DNA of 64,000 bases from Pseudomonas sp. Irchel s3b2 (GCF_900187445.1 NZ_FYEB01000001.1:806001-870000); one strand, 5' to 3'; positions 34,718-44,094 are shown, counted from the first letter of the stretch. The notes: generated by a model not told the origin, from the sequence alone. Program-made: numbers and translations.

Positions 34718-35719
34718 ATGTTCAACGGTAAATCGATTTTCATCTCCGGCGGCACCGGCTCGTTCGGGCGCAATTTCATCCGCCGGTTGCTGGAGCAGTA
34801 CCAGCCCAAGCGCGTGGTGGTGTTTTCCCGCGATGAGCTCAAGCAATACGAAATGCAGCAGACGTTCAATGCACCGTGCATGCGTTACTTCATTGGTGAT
34901 GTGCGCGACGCCGAGCGTTTGCGTCAGGCCATGCGCGGTATTGATTACGTGGTGCATGCCGCGGCGCTGAAGCAAGTGCCGGCGGCAGAATACAACCCGA
35001 CCGAATGCATCCGCACCAACGTCAACGGCGCGGAAAATATCATTGCAGCGGCCATCGACAACGGCGTGAAAAAAGTCGTCGCGCTGTCCACCGACAAGGC
35101 GGCCAGCCCGATCAACCTGTACGGCGCGACCAAGCTGCTGTCGGACAAACTGTTCGTGGCCGCCAACAACATTGCCGGTGAACAGCAGACCCGATTTGCC
35201 GTGGTGCGCTACGGTAACGTCGCTGGCTCGCGGGGTTCGGTGGTGCCGTTCTTCAGCAAACTGATTGCCGAGGGCGCCAAAGAGCTGCCGATCACCGACG
35301 AGCGCATGACGCGTTTCTGGATCACCCTCGATCACGGTGTGAAGTTTGTGCTCGACAGCTTTGCCCGCATGCACGGCGGTGAAGTGTTTGTGCCGAAGAT
35401 CCCGTCGATTCGCGTCGTCGATCTGGCGCGGGGCATGGCTGAGCATTTGCCGCACAAAAACGTCGGTATTCGTCCAGGGGAAAAACTCCATGAGCTGATG
35501 GTGCCGCTGGACGACGCGCGCATGACCCTGGAGTTCGATGATCACTACACCATTCAGCCGTCGATTCGTTTCACCAGCGTCGACGTGGATTTTGCCGTCG
35601 ACAAACTGGGCGAGGAGGGCCGGCCGGTGAGCGAAGATTTCGAGTACCGCTCCGACACTAACCCGCATTTTCTTTCGGTCGGCCAGATCGCTGACCTGCA
35701 CGCCGAGTTGTCGGCATGA
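34718..35719 (+). CDS. pseB: UDP-GlcNAc 4,6-dehydratase (inverting) PseB
   Basis: First step of pseudaminic acid synthesis: dehydration with C5 inversion of UDP-GlcNAc. The 333-residue SDR opens MFNGKSIFISGGTGSFGRNF, and continues with VVVFSRDELKQYEMQQ and the STDKA motif typical of this dehydratase class. It starts the pseB-C-F-GH-I run and shares an ATGA overlap with pseC. Confidence 0.94.
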   Translation: MFNGKSIFISGGTGSFGRNFIRRLLEQYQPKRVVVFSRDELKQYEMQQTFNAPCMRYFIGDVRDAERLRQAMRGIDYVVHAAALKQVPAAEYNPTECIRTNVNGAENIIAAAIDNGVKKVVALSTDKAASPINLYGATKLLSDKLFVAANNIAGEQQTRFAVVRYGNVAGSRGSVVPFFSKLIAEGAKELPITDERMTRFWITLDHGVKFVLDSFARMHGGEVFVPKIPSIRVVDLARGMAEHLPHKNVGIRPGEKLHELMVPLDDARMTLEFDDHYTIQPSIRFTSVDVDFAVDKLGEEGRPVSEDFEYRSDTNPHFLSVGQIADLHAELSA

Positions 35720-36879
35720 TTCCCTACGGTCGGCAAAGCCTCGATCAGGCAGACATCGATGCGGTGGTTGCCGTGTTGCAGTCCGACTGGCTGACTCAAG
35801 GGCCGACCATCGAGCGTTTCGAACAGGCCATGGCCGAGCGTTGCCAGGCCGATTTCGCGGTGGCGGTGTGCAACGCCACGGCGGCGCTGCACATTGCCTG
35901 TCTCGCTGCCGGCCTCGGGCCGGGTGATCGGTTATGGACCACGCCGAACACCTTTCTGGCCTCGGCCAACTGCGGTCGCTACTGCGGCGCCGAGGTCGAT
36001 TTTGTCGACATCGACCCGCTGACCTGGAACCTCGACGCCCACACCTTGGCGTCGAAACTTGAAATCGCCGAGCGCAACGGCACACTGCCGAAAGTGCTGG
36101 TGGCAGTGGCGTTCTCCGGGCAGAGCTGCGATATGCGCAGGATCGCCGAACTGGCCGAGCGCTATGGTTTCACCGTGATCGAGGATGCCTCCCACGCGGT
36201 CGGCGCGTCCTATGCCGGGCGCCCGGTGGGTTGCGGTGAATTCGCGGCGATGACGGTGTTCAGTTTCCATCCGGTGAAGATCATCACCAGCGCCGAAGGC
36301 GGCATGGTGCTGACCAATCGCCCGGAACTGGCCGAGCGCTTGCAGCGCCTGCGCAGCCACGGCATGACCCGTGATCCTGAGCAGATGACCGAACCCAGCC
36401 ACGGCCCCTGGTACTACCAGCAGGTGGAGTTGGGGTTCAATTACCGGATCACCGATTTGCAAGCAGCCCTCGGTCTGTCGCAGCTGAACAAGCTCGATGG
36501 CTTCATCGAACGTCGGCGTGAACTGGCGGCGCGTTATGAGCGGTTGCTGGCGTACTTGCCGCTGACCTTGCCCAGCGCGCAGCCGGAGGCCGAATCGGCG
36601 TGGCATTTGTACGTGGTGCGCTTGCAGACGGAGCGGATCAACCTCAGCCATCGTCAGGTGTTCGAAGGCTTGCGAGCGGCCGGGGTCGGTGTGAACCTGC
36701 ACTATATTCCGCTGCACTTGCAGCCGTATTATCGCGACCTGGGTTTTGCCGAGGGGGATTTTCCCCAGGCCGAACGTTATTACGCCGAGGCCATCAGCCT
36801 GCCGCTGTTTCCTCTGCTGAGCGATGAACAACAGGATTATGTGGTCGAGCAATTGCGACGACTGATCCTTGAGGAGTAG
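35716..36879 (+). CDS. pseC: Pseudaminic acid pathway aminotransferase PseC
   Basis: Adds the 4-amino group using PLP and glutamate. The 387-residue DegT/DnrJ/EryC1 fold has IPYGRQSLDQADIDAV, EDASHAVGASY and FSFHPVKIITSAEGG, whose Lys forms the Schiff base. It overlaps pseB by four bases and precedes pseF by six. Confidence 0.93.
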   Translation: MIPYGRQSLDQADIDAVVAVLQSDWLTQGPTIERFEQAMAERCQADFAVAVCNATAALHIACLAAGLGPGDRLWTTPNTFLASANCGRYCGAEVDFVDIDPLTWNLDAHTLASKLEIAERNGTLPKVLVAVAFSGQSCDMRRIAELAERYGFTVIEDASHAVGASYAGRPVGCGEFAAMTVFSFHPVKIITSAEGGMVLTNRPELAERLQRLRSHGMTRDPEQMTEPSHGPWYYQQVELGFNYRITDLQAALGLSQLNKLDGFIERRRELAARYERLLAYLPLTLPSAQPEAESAWHLYVVRLQTERINLSHRQVFEGLRAAGVGVNLHYIPLHLQPYYRDLGFAEGDFPQAERYYAEAISLPLFPLLSDEQQDYVVEQLRRLILEE

Positions 36880-36885
36880 TGATTC

Positions 36886-37581
36886 TTGAGCTGTGTTGCG
36901 ATCATTCCGGCCCGCGGTGGCAGCAAGCGCATCCCGCGCAAGAACCTCAAGCCGTTCGACGGCGTGCCGATGATCGTTCGTTCGATTCGCACGGCGCTGG
37001 AGTCGAATCTATTCGATCAGGTGATCGTCAGCACCGACGACGAAGAGATCGCCGAGGTCGCACGGGCCAATGGGGCTCAAGTCCCGTTCATACGCCCAGT
37101 GGCACTTGCCGACGATTTCACCGGGACCGCAGCGGTGATCGTGCATGCCTTGAATCAGTTGCCGCCGTTCGACTATGCCTGCTGCGTCTACGCGACGGCG
37201 CCGTTGTTGCAGGCGCGTTATCTGCGTCAGGGGCACGAATTGCTCGTGCAGCATCCGGACAAATCCTTTGCGTTTTCCGTCAGCAGTTTCGGCTTCCCGG
37301 TGCAGCGGGCCTTGACCCTCAATGAGCGGGGTGCCTTGACCTCGCTCTACCCGGAATTTCGCGACACCCGTTCGCAGGATTTGGCCGAGGCCTATCAGGA
37401 CGCCGGCCAATTCTACTGGGGACGTAGCGAGGCCTGGTTACGCGGCGATGTGCTGTTCTCGCCGGCGAGCCTGCCGGTGATCCTGCCGCGGCATCTGGTG
37501 CAGGACATCGACACGCTCGAGGACTGGACGCGTGCCGAATACCTTTATGCCGCGTTGAAGGCCGGTGGTGAACTGCAATGA
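36886..37581 (+). CDS. pseF: Pseudaminic acid cytidylyltransferase PseF
   Basis: Activates pseudaminic acid as CMP-Pse. The 231 residues start at a TTG (GAGGAG nine bases upstream) giving MSCVAIIPARGGSKRIPRKN, the CTP-binding signature of CMP-sialic/pseudaminate synthetases. ATGA overlap with the next gene. Confidence 0.93.
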   Translation: MSCVAIIPARGGSKRIPRKNLKPFDGVPMIVRSIRTALESNLFDQVIVSTDDEEIAEVARANGAQVPFIRPVALADDFTGTAAVIVHALNQLPPFDYACCVYATAPLLQARYLRQGHELLVQHPDKSFAFSVSSFGFPVQRALTLNERGALTSLYPEFRDTRSQDLAEAYQDAGQFYWGRSEAWLRGDVLFSPASLPVILPRHLVQDIDTLEDWTRAEYLYAALKAGGELQ

Positions 37582-39077
37582 GAGTGCTGATCCGCGCTGA
37601 TGCATCGCCAACGATTGGCAGTGGCCATATCGCCCGTTGCCTGACCCTGGCCAGGGTGTTGCGCAAGCAGGGTTCGCACGTTGCCTTCGCCTGTCGTCTG
37701 TTGCCGGGGCATCGGCTGGACAGTCTGCGGGCCGAGGGTTTCGAGACCTTTGCGCTGCCGGAACGCTACCGTGATGAAGATCCGCAGCAGGCCATCGAGT
37801 CGATGCTGCCGTGGCAGGCGGACATTGCCGCGCTGGGGCAAGCATTGGAAAGTCATCCAGCTTTCGACTGGATCATCGTCGACCACTATGGCCTCGACCA
37901 TCATTGGCAGACTGCCGCGCGCCGCTGGGCACCACGAATCGCGGCGGTGGACGATTTGGCCACTCGGCAATACAACGTCGATCTGCTGCTCAATCAAAAT
38001 CTGTCGGGCACCCCAGAGGTCTATACCTCATTGCTGACGCCCGATTGCCAGACCCTGTTCGGCCCACGATTTGCCCTGCTGCGCGATGAGTTCTGCTGCC
38101 CGGCGATCGAGATCAAACCTCGGGCCAGGCGAGTGCTGGTGAATTTCGGCGGTTTCGATGCGGCCATGCAGACCCACCACGCGATGTTGGCGCTGGCGGA
38201 TTTCCATGAGCTCGAGATCGATTTCGTGGCGGGTGCCGACAACCCGGCCTGGGAGCAGATGCAGAGTCTGGCGGACTATCGCCCGAACTGGCGCCTGCAC
38301 CGTTTTGTCAGCGATTTCTACCGGCTGATGAGCGAAGCCGATCTGTTCATCGGTGCCGGTGGTGGAACCAGTTGGGAGCGGGCGGCCATGGGGCTGCCGA
38401 CGATCTGCATTGCAGTCTCGAATAATCAGCAGGCCAACGGCGAGGTGATGGCGACGTCGGGTGCCCATGTGTTCCTGAGCAACCGCGAGCAGGTCAGCGT
38501 TGAGCAATTGCGCCAGGCCATCGGTTTTGTCGTGGGCAATCAGGGGATTCGTCAAAGTATGGCCGAACGTTCGCGACAGTTGGTCGATGGCCGTGGGGCG
38601 CTGCGGGTGGCGGCGGCGCTCGCTGGTGCAGTGCTGCAAATTCGCCAGGCCACTCAGGATGATGCGCAATTGTTGTTCGATGGACGCAATGCCGGGGCGG
38701 TTCGGCGCTGGTCGCTGGACACCCGCGTTATCGATTGGCAACGGCATCAAGCCTGGCTGGCCGCGAGCCTAAGCAATCCGCGGCGGTTGCTGTTGATCGC
38801 CGAGGCGGATGACGGCCCGGTGGGTGTGCTGCGTTATGACCTTGACGGCACTCGGGCCGAAGTCTCGATTTATCTGTTCGAAGGCCGAATCGGCCTGGGC
38901 TGGGGCAGGGCGCTGCTGGTGCGGGGCGAAGCCTTTGTCATTGTTCACTGGCCGCGGCTGGAAGGCATCACCGCTCAGGTGCTGTCGGCTAACCAAGCGT
39001 CGCTGAAAGTTTTCCGCGAGGCAGGTTTCACTCAGAGTGCTTGCTCGTTCACACGCGTTTTAAAGGATCATCCATGA
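37578..39077 (+). CDS. pseG: PseG-PseH fusion: UDP-sugar hydrolase plus N-acetyltransferase
   Basis: At 499 residues the protein is far longer than PseG alone. Residues 1 to about 345 are the GT-B-like PseG hydrolase (RADASPTIGSGHIARCLTLA, IGAGGGTSWERAAMGLP) that releases UDP from the 2,4-diacetamido sugar. Residues about 350-499 are a GNAT acetyltransferase (LQIRQATQDDAQLLFDGRNA ... QASLKVFREAGF), matching PseH, which acetylates the 4-amino group. No separate pseH exists here, so the fusion supplies both steps. ATGA overlaps at both ends. Confidence 0.9.
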   Translation: MRVLIRADASPTIGSGHIARCLTLARVLRKQGSHVAFACRLLPGHRLDSLRAEGFETFALPERYRDEDPQQAIESMLPWQADIAALGQALESHPAFDWIIVDHYGLDHHWQTAARRWAPRIAAVDDLATRQYNVDLLLNQNLSGTPEVYTSLLTPDCQTLFGPRFALLRDEFCCPAIEIKPRARRVLVNFGGFDAAMQTHHAMLALADFHELEIDFVAGADNPAWEQMQSLADYRPNWRLHRFVSDFYRLMSEADLFIGAGGGTSWERAAMGLPTICIAVSNNQQANGEVMATSGAHVFLSNREQVSVEQLRQAIGFVVGNQGIRQSMAERSRQLVDGRGALRVAAALAGAVLQIRQATQDDAQLLFDGRNAGAVRRWSLDTRVIDWQRHQAWLAASLSNPRRLLLIAEADDGPVGVLRYDLDGTRAEVSIYLFEGRIGLGWGRALLVRGEAFVIVHWPRLEGITAQVLSANQASLKVFREAGFTQSACSFTRVLKDHP

Positions 39078-40126
39078 CGAGTTTCAAGATCGGCAACCGC
39101 TCGATCGGTGCCGATGCGCCGCCGTTCATCATTGCCGAGATGAGCGGCAACCATAACCAGTCGCTGGAGGTGGCGCTGCACATCGTCGAAGCCGCGGCCA
39201 AGGCCGGCGCGCATGCCTTGAAGCTGCAAACCTATACCGCCGAGACCATGACCCTGGACCTGTCCGAGGGCGAGTTCTTCATCAAGGACCCCAACAGCCT
39301 GTGGGCCGGTTCTTCGCTGTACGCGCTGTACGAAAAAGCCCACACACCGTGGGAATGGCATGCGCCGATTTTCGCCCGGGCCAAAGAGCTGGGCATGCTG
39401 GCGTTCTCCACACCGTTCGATGACAGCGCGGTGGACTTCCTCGAAAGCCTCGATGTGCCGGCCTACAAGATCGCCAGTTTCGAGAACACCGATCTGCCGT
39501 TGATCCGGCGAGTCGCTGCCACCGGCAAGCCGCTGATCATCTCCACCGGCATGGCCAGCATCGCCGAACTCGACGAAACCGTGCGCGTTGCCCGTGAGGC
39601 CGGTTGCAAGGATCTGGTGTTGCTGAAATGCACCAGCACTTACCCGGCGACGCCAGCCAACAGTAATGTGCGCACCATCCCTCATCTGCGTGAGTTGTTT
39701 GGCTGTGAAGTCGGGTTGTCCGATCATTCGATGGGCGTTGGAGTATCCGTCGCCGCGGTGGCGTTGGGGGCGACGGTGGTGGAAAAACATTTCACCCTCG
39801 ACCGTGCCGCGGGTGGGGTGGACGCCAGTTTCTCCCTGGAACCGGCCGAACTCGCCAGCCTGGTGATCGAAACGGAACGCGCCTGGCAAGCCATGGGCCA
39901 GGTGCATTACGGCGTGACCGACGCCGAGCGCAAGTCTCTGGTGTACCGCCGGTCGTTATATGTCACCCAGGACATGGCCGCCGGTGAACCCTTTAACACC
40001 GCCAATCTGCGGGCCATCCGTCCTGGCTTGGGGCTCGCCCCGAAACACGCTGAAACCCTTCTGGGCCGCCGCGCCCGACAGGCCATCAAGCGCGGAACGC
40101 CGCTGGATTGGTCGCTGGTCGAATAA
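39074..40126 (+). CDS. pseI: Pseudaminic acid synthase PseI
   Basis: Condenses the 2,4-diacetamido-altrose with phosphoenolpyruvate to pseudaminic acid. The 350-residue NeuB-type TIM barrel has FIIAEMSGNHNQS, LKLQTYTAETMTLD, KCTSTYPATP and GLSDHSMG, and a C-terminal SAF (antifreeze-like) domain. The start at 39074 overlaps the previous stop (ATGA). Confidence 0.94.
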   Translation: MTSFKIGNRSIGADAPPFIIAEMSGNHNQSLEVALHIVEAAAKAGAHALKLQTYTAETMTLDLSEGEFFIKDPNSLWAGSSLYALYEKAHTPWEWHAPIFARAKELGMLAFSTPFDDSAVDFLESLDVPAYKIASFENTDLPLIRRVAATGKPLIISTGMASIAELDETVRVAREAGCKDLVLLKCTSTYPATPANSNVRTIPHLRELFGCEVGLSDHSMGVGVSVAAVALGATVVEKHFTLDRAAGGVDASFSLEPAELASLVIETERAWQAMGQVHYGVTDAERKSLVYRRSLYVTQDMAAGEPFNTANLRAIRPGLGLAPKHAETLLGRRARQAIKRGTPLDWSLVE

Positions 40127-40355
40127 CCGCTTGTGGGGCTGATTCGGCAAAATAGCGTGACCTGCGAGTCATAACGCGCATCTTCACTGTATTGTATAAA
40201 AAGGGGAGATGGCGCCTGGACTGTGTTTAGCCCAGTGATGGCCTTTTATTCTTCCCGCTGTCACCCCTTTGAGGGCGACGTTATTCGTTGTTTGTCGGCG
40301 CCCCTCGAATCCTTGCGAGCGGTGGTATTGGGCTGTTTATTATTGGGAAGCCGTA

Positions 40356-41282
40356 ATGATTGGCATAAAGAGCATTGCGAGCTACGTTCCTGTAGCCGGC
40401 GTGGACAATTACGCACAAGGTGCAAAATTCGAAAAGGATGAAGAGTTCATCCTGGGCAAGATCGGCTCGGCTTTCCTGCCGCGTAAAGATGCCGGTCAGG
40501 AAACTTCGGATCTGTGTGTCGAAGCAGTCAATGCGCTGTTCGCCAACAATCCCGAATTGACGCGTGAAGCCATCGATGTGCTGATCGTCGTCACCCAGAA
40601 CGGTGACGAAGAAGGCCTGCCGCACACCGCCGCGATCGTTCAGGACAAACTGGGTCTGCCGACGACCGTGGCCGCGTTCGATATCTCCCTGGGCTGCTCC
40701 GGCTACGTCTACGGCATCTACGCCATCAAGGGTTTCATGGAAGCCGCGGGCCTGAAGAATGGCTTGCTGGTGACCGCCGATCCGTACTCCAAGATCGTCG
40801 ACCCGGAAGACCGCAACACCACCATGCTTTTCGGCGATGCCGCTACTGCCACGTGGATGGGCGAAGACGCACCCTGGCAGCTGGGCAAGGCCAAGTTCGG
40901 CACCGACGGTTCCGGCGCGCCACACCTGAAGGTTTCCAACGGGGTGTTCTTCATGAATGGCCGTCAGGTGTTCAACTTTGCCCTGCTTAAAGTCCCGGCA
41001 CACTTGCAGGAACTGCTGGACGACTCGCAACTGAAGGCTGACGATATCGATGCCTTCTGCATTCACCAGGGCAGTGCGGCGATTGTCGATGCCGTGGCGC
41101 GGCGTTTCGAGGGCGAGCCCGAGAAGTTCATCAAGGACATGGTCGAAACCGGTAATACCGTGTCGTCGAGCATTCCATTGCTGCTGGAAAAACACGTGCT
41201 GGACTCGAAGTGGAAGCGCGTGGCGCTGAGTGGTTTCGGGGTAGGGTTGTCCTGGGGCTCGGCGATCATTTATCGCCCCTGA
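40356..41282 (+). CDS. KASIII (FabH-like) enzyme in the glycosylation island
   Basis: This 308-residue thiolase-fold protein has the 3-oxoacyl-ACP synthase III triad: Cys114 in LGCSGYVYG, His in CIHQGS and Asn in ETGNTVSSSIP. It lies alone behind a 229-base gap and before the Maf gene. A related gene accompanies flagellin glycosyltransferases in P. syringae. It may make a short acyl group (for example a 3-hydroxyacyl chain) for N-acylation of a glycan amino sugar rather than for fatty acid synthesis; that role is inference. Confidence 0.85.
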   Translation: MIGIKSIASYVPVAGVDNYAQGAKFEKDEEFILGKIGSAFLPRKDAGQETSDLCVEAVNALFANNPELTREAIDVLIVVTQNGDEEGLPHTAAIVQDKLGLPTTVAAFDISLGCSGYVYGIYAIKGFMEAAGLKNGLLVTADPYSKIVDPEDRNTTMLFGDAATATWMGEDAPWQLGKAKFGTDGSGAPHLKVSNGVFFMNGRQVFNFALLKVPAHLQELLDDSQLKADDIDAFCIHQGSAAIVDAVARRFEGEPEKFIKDMVETGNTVSSSIPLLLEKHVLDSKWKRVALSGFGVGLSWGSAIIYRP

Positions 41283-41293
41283 AAGCCAGGCAC

Positions 41294-41334
41294 AAAAATA
41301 GCGTTCAAGGTGTAACCTTGAGCGCTATTTTTTT
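41294..41334 (+). terminator. Terminator after KASIII-like gene
   Basis: AATAGCGTTCAAGG and CCTTGAGCGCTATT pair (one G-T) around TGTAA, followed by a T-run, 12 bases after the stop. Confidence 0.85.
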
Positions 41335-41357
41335 GCCCGAATGAAAAGCGAGGCTTC

Positions 41358-42650
41358 ATGAGCGAGTTCTTTGAGCGCAACGCCGAGGTCATACAGCGCC
41401 GCTGGCCGTTGCTGTCGGCGCGCTTTCCGGTTGAAGAAGCAGGCCTTTTGCAGGCCGATCTGGTCGAGGGCCTGGGTTCGACGTTGAGCATCAATGGCAT
41501 CCAGCTGACCAGTCGCCATGACCGCACCCGTGAAGCGAAGCTTCAGGCCGACAGCCTGCCCATCGACAGCCCGGTGGTGCATGTCTACGGCACCGGTCTT
41601 GGCGATCTGCAGATGGAGTTGCTGCAGCGCGACGGGCTTGAACGTTTGTATGTGCACATTCTCAACGGCGCAGTATTTGCGCTGGTGCTGCAACTGCTCG
41701 ATCAACAGCAGTGGCTCAACGATCCGCGAGTCGAGCTGCTGTATGCCGGTGATCTGGAAGAAATACAGCTGCCGTTCTTCGCGTTGCCGTCCGAGCTGGT
41801 GCTGGCCGATGACTTCAATGCCAAGATCCGCGATCGCTTGATCAGCGAAACCCACCTGACCTTCAATAACCGTGAATTCGACCCTCACGCCCCGGACATC
41901 GTCGAGCGCTTGCAGGCGAGTCTGGAGCTGGTGCAAGCCGATCGCGATGTAGCGCAGTTGTTCGGTTCGCACAAAGGGCAAGAGGTATTCGTCATTGCCA
42001 CGGGGCCGAGTCTTGAGCAGCACTTCGAGGCCTTGAACGCGATTCGCAATCAGGTCGAGCGACCGCTGTTTATCTGCGTCGATACGGCCTACCGACCGTT
42101 GCTCGATCACGGCATTCGCCCCGACATCGTGGTCAGCATCGACCAACGCATCTCGGCCCGGCATCTGCCACCTGAAGGCACGGTCGACATCATCCTGGCG
42201 TACATGCCCATGGTCGATCCCCGGGTGCTTGAAGGTTGGCAGGGGCCGCGTTATGCCGGTTACTCCGCCAGCCCGATTTACCAACAGCTGCGTCGACAAT
42301 TACCCAAGAGCGAGCTGTACGTCGGCGGCAGCGTGATTCATCCGGCGGTGGACCTGGCGGTGAAGATGGGCGCGGCGCAGATCACCCTGTTCGGTGCTGA
42401 CTTCGCCTTCCCCAACGACAAGACCCATGCCGGCTGGAACGATGGTGACCTGGGGCCACAACTGGGAGCCGCCAAACACTGGGTGCTCGATGGTCACGGG
42501 CAGCGCATTAAGACCCAGCTCAACTTCCGCAGTTATCTGTGTGAACTGGAGCGTTTTATCGCCGGGCATCCTCAGGTGCGCTTCTATAACAGCAGTCGGG
42601 CAGGGGCGATGATCGCCGGTACGGTTTTTCATCCGGAGTTGGCGTCATGA
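41358..42650 (+). CDS. Maf-type motility accessory factor (DUF115 glycosyltransferase)
   Basis: Maf proteins attach nonulosonic acids such as pseudaminic acid to flagellin Ser/Thr. The 430 residues contain the DUF115 core, FVIATGPSLEQH, CVDTAYRPLLDHGIRPDIVV and ITLFGADFAFPNDKTHAGW. Its place right after the pse operon and before fliC supports transfer of CMP-pseudaminate to FliC. ATGA overlap with the next ORF. Confidence 0.88.
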   Translation: MSEFFERNAEVIQRRWPLLSARFPVEEAGLLQADLVEGLGSTLSINGIQLTSRHDRTREAKLQADSLPIDSPVVHVYGTGLGDLQMELLQRDGLERLYVHILNGAVFALVLQLLDQQQWLNDPRVELLYAGDLEEIQLPFFALPSELVLADDFNAKIRDRLISETHLTFNNREFDPHAPDIVERLQASLELVQADRDVAQLFGSHKGQEVFVIATGPSLEQHFEALNAIRNQVERPLFICVDTAYRPLLDHGIRPDIVVSIDQRISARHLPPEGTVDIILAYMPMVDPRVLEGWQGPRYAGYSASPIYQQLRRQLPKSELYVGGSVIHPAVDLAVKMGAAQITLFGADFAFPNDKTHAGWNDGDLGPQLGAAKHWVLDGHGQRIKTQLNFRSYLCELERFIAGHPQVRFYNSSRAGAMIAGTVFHPELAS

Positions 42651-42916
42651 GCGGGCTTGAATCCTTTGTCATCGACGCACAGCAATGTGCCGCCTTGTTC
42701 CGTTTGGGGCGAGATGTAGAAGCGGGGCTGGCGATGATCGAGTTGATCGGTGCCGTGCAACCGTCCTTCGATCAGCTGCCACAGGCTATTCAGCAGCAAT
42801 GGCTGCTGTTGCTCGGCCACATGCTGGAGTGCCAGGAGGCGCAGAACTGGCTGGCGCTGGCGGACTATCTGGAATACGAATTGGTCCAGTTGCTGCGCGA
42901 CAGTCTGTCCATTTAA
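42647..42916 (+). CDS. 89-aa protein coupled to Maf gene
   Basis: Unknown family. It is all-helical in appearance and acidic, with repeated leucines and paired tryptophans (QQQWLLLLGHMLECQEAQNW). It starts in the Maf stop codon (ATGA), so the two are made together. A Maf partner, flagellin-binding chaperone or regulator of glycosylation is possible. Confidence 0.6.
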   Translation: MSGLESFVIDAQQCAALFRLGRDVEAGLAMIELIGAVQPSFDQLPQAIQQQWLLLLGHMLECQEAQNWLALADYLEYELVQLLRDSLSI

Positions 42917-42930
42917 ACAATTTCTCTTCT

Positions 42931-42968
42931 GCCGGTGCAGGCGAATTCTCGCCAACCCCGTCACCGGC
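42931..42968 (+). terminator. Possible terminator before fliC promoter
   Basis: GCCGGTG/CACCGGC outer arms enclose an inner GGCGA-ATTC-TCGCC hairpin. Scattered T's follow. Confidence 0.5.
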
Positions 42969-43064
42969 ATTTTCCTGACGTCATTTTTTTCGCTGCTCTC
43001 ACGTTGCCAAACCCTTGAATTGCGGGGGATGGCAACGTGATGGCAATTTTTTTTGAAAATCTCC

Positions 43065-43091
43065 TAAAGCAAGTTGCAAACCCGACGATAA
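43065..43091 (+). promoter_or_regulatory. Sigma-28 (FliA) promoter of fliC
   Basis: TAAA and GACGATAA are separated by exactly 15 bases, matching the FliA pattern TAAA-N15-GCCGATAA with one change. It lies 80 bases before fliC. Confidence 0.85.
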
Positions 43092-43171
43092 CTATTACGA
43101 AGGTTCTCTAGGCCATACCCGGCGGTTGCCAGGGCCGGAAGCCGCAGTACCCAACCAACGAGGAATTCGTC

Positions 43172-44023
43172 ATGGCTTTAACAGTAAACACTAACGTTAC
43201 ATCGTTGAACGTACAGAAGAACCTGAACAAGGCTTCCGATGCTCTGTCGACTTCGATGACTCGCCTGTCTTCCGGCCTGAAAATCAACAGCGCCAAAGAC
43301 GACGCCGCCGGCCTGCAGATCGCTACCCGTATGACTTCGCAGATCCGTGGTCAGACCATGGCGATCAAAAACGCCAACGACGGTATCTCGATCGCTCAGA
43401 CCGCTGAAGGCGCGATGCAGGAACAGACCAACATTCTGCAGCGTATGCGTGAACTGGCTGTTCAAGCACGAAACGACTCCAACGGTACTGCTGACCGTGT
43501 CGCTCTGAACAAAGAATTCGCTTCGATGTCGGACGAACTGACTCGTATCGCCAGTTCGACCAACCTGAACGGCAAGAACCTGATCGACGGCACTGCTGGC
43601 ACCATGACTTTCCAGGTCGGTTCCAACACTGGCGCGACCAACCAGATCACCATCTCTCTGGCTGCCGGCACCGACGCCGTAACACTGGCCGTTGATAGTG
43701 ACGCTATTGCCATCACTGGTACCGATGGCACCACCGCAGAAGCCAGCACCGCTGCTGCCTTGGATGCGATCGATGCTGCTCTGTCGACCATCAACTCCAC
43801 TCGTGCCGACCTCGGTGCTGCACAAAACCGTCTGACCAGCACCATCTCTAACTTGCAGAACATCAACGAAAACGCCGCTGCTGCACTGGGTCGCGTACAA
43901 GATACCGACTTCGCTGCTGAAACTGCACAGCTGACCAAGCAACAAACTCTGCAACAAGCGTCCACCGCAGTTCTGGCCCAAGCCAACCAACTGCCATCCG
44001 CTGTACTGAAATTGCTTCAGTAA
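43172..44023 (+). CDS. fliC: Flagellin FliC
   Basis: The filament subunit. It is short at 283 residues, with the conserved N-terminal (ALTVNTNVTSLNVQKNLNKA, RLSSGLKINSAKDDAAGLQI) and C-terminal (NINENAAAALGRVQDTDFAA ... AVLKLLQ) D0/D1 helices. The small central part (about 140-200) is Ser/Thr/Ala-rich (TISLAAGTDAVTLAVDSDAI), likely O-glycosylation territory. GAGGAATTCGTC precedes the ATG. Glycosylation genes lie directly upstream. Confidence 0.97.
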   Translation: MALTVNTNVTSLNVQKNLNKASDALSTSMTRLSSGLKINSAKDDAAGLQIATRMTSQIRGQTMAIKNANDGISIAQTAEGAMQEQTNILQRMRELAVQARNDSNGTADRVALNKEFASMSDELTRIASSTNLNGKNLIDGTAGTMTFQVGSNTGATNQITISLAAGTDAVTLAVDSDAIAITGTDGTTAEASTAAALDAIDAALSTINSTRADLGAAQNRLTSTISNLQNINENAAAALGRVQDTDFAAETAQLTKQQTLQQASTAVLAQANQLPSAVLKLLQ

Positions 44024-44039
44024 TAGCTGATGAGTTTTG

Positions 44040-44075
44040 GCGGGGGAGTGCGCTTGTCGCGCTCTCTCGCTTTTT
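44040..44075 (+). terminator. Terminator after fliC
   Basis: A GC-rich hairpin (GCG-GAG-GCGC pairing with GCGC-CTC-CGC, small bulges) ends in TTTTT, 16 bases past fliC. Confidence 0.7.
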
Positions 44076-44094
44076 ACTTTAAGAGGTGATGGAC

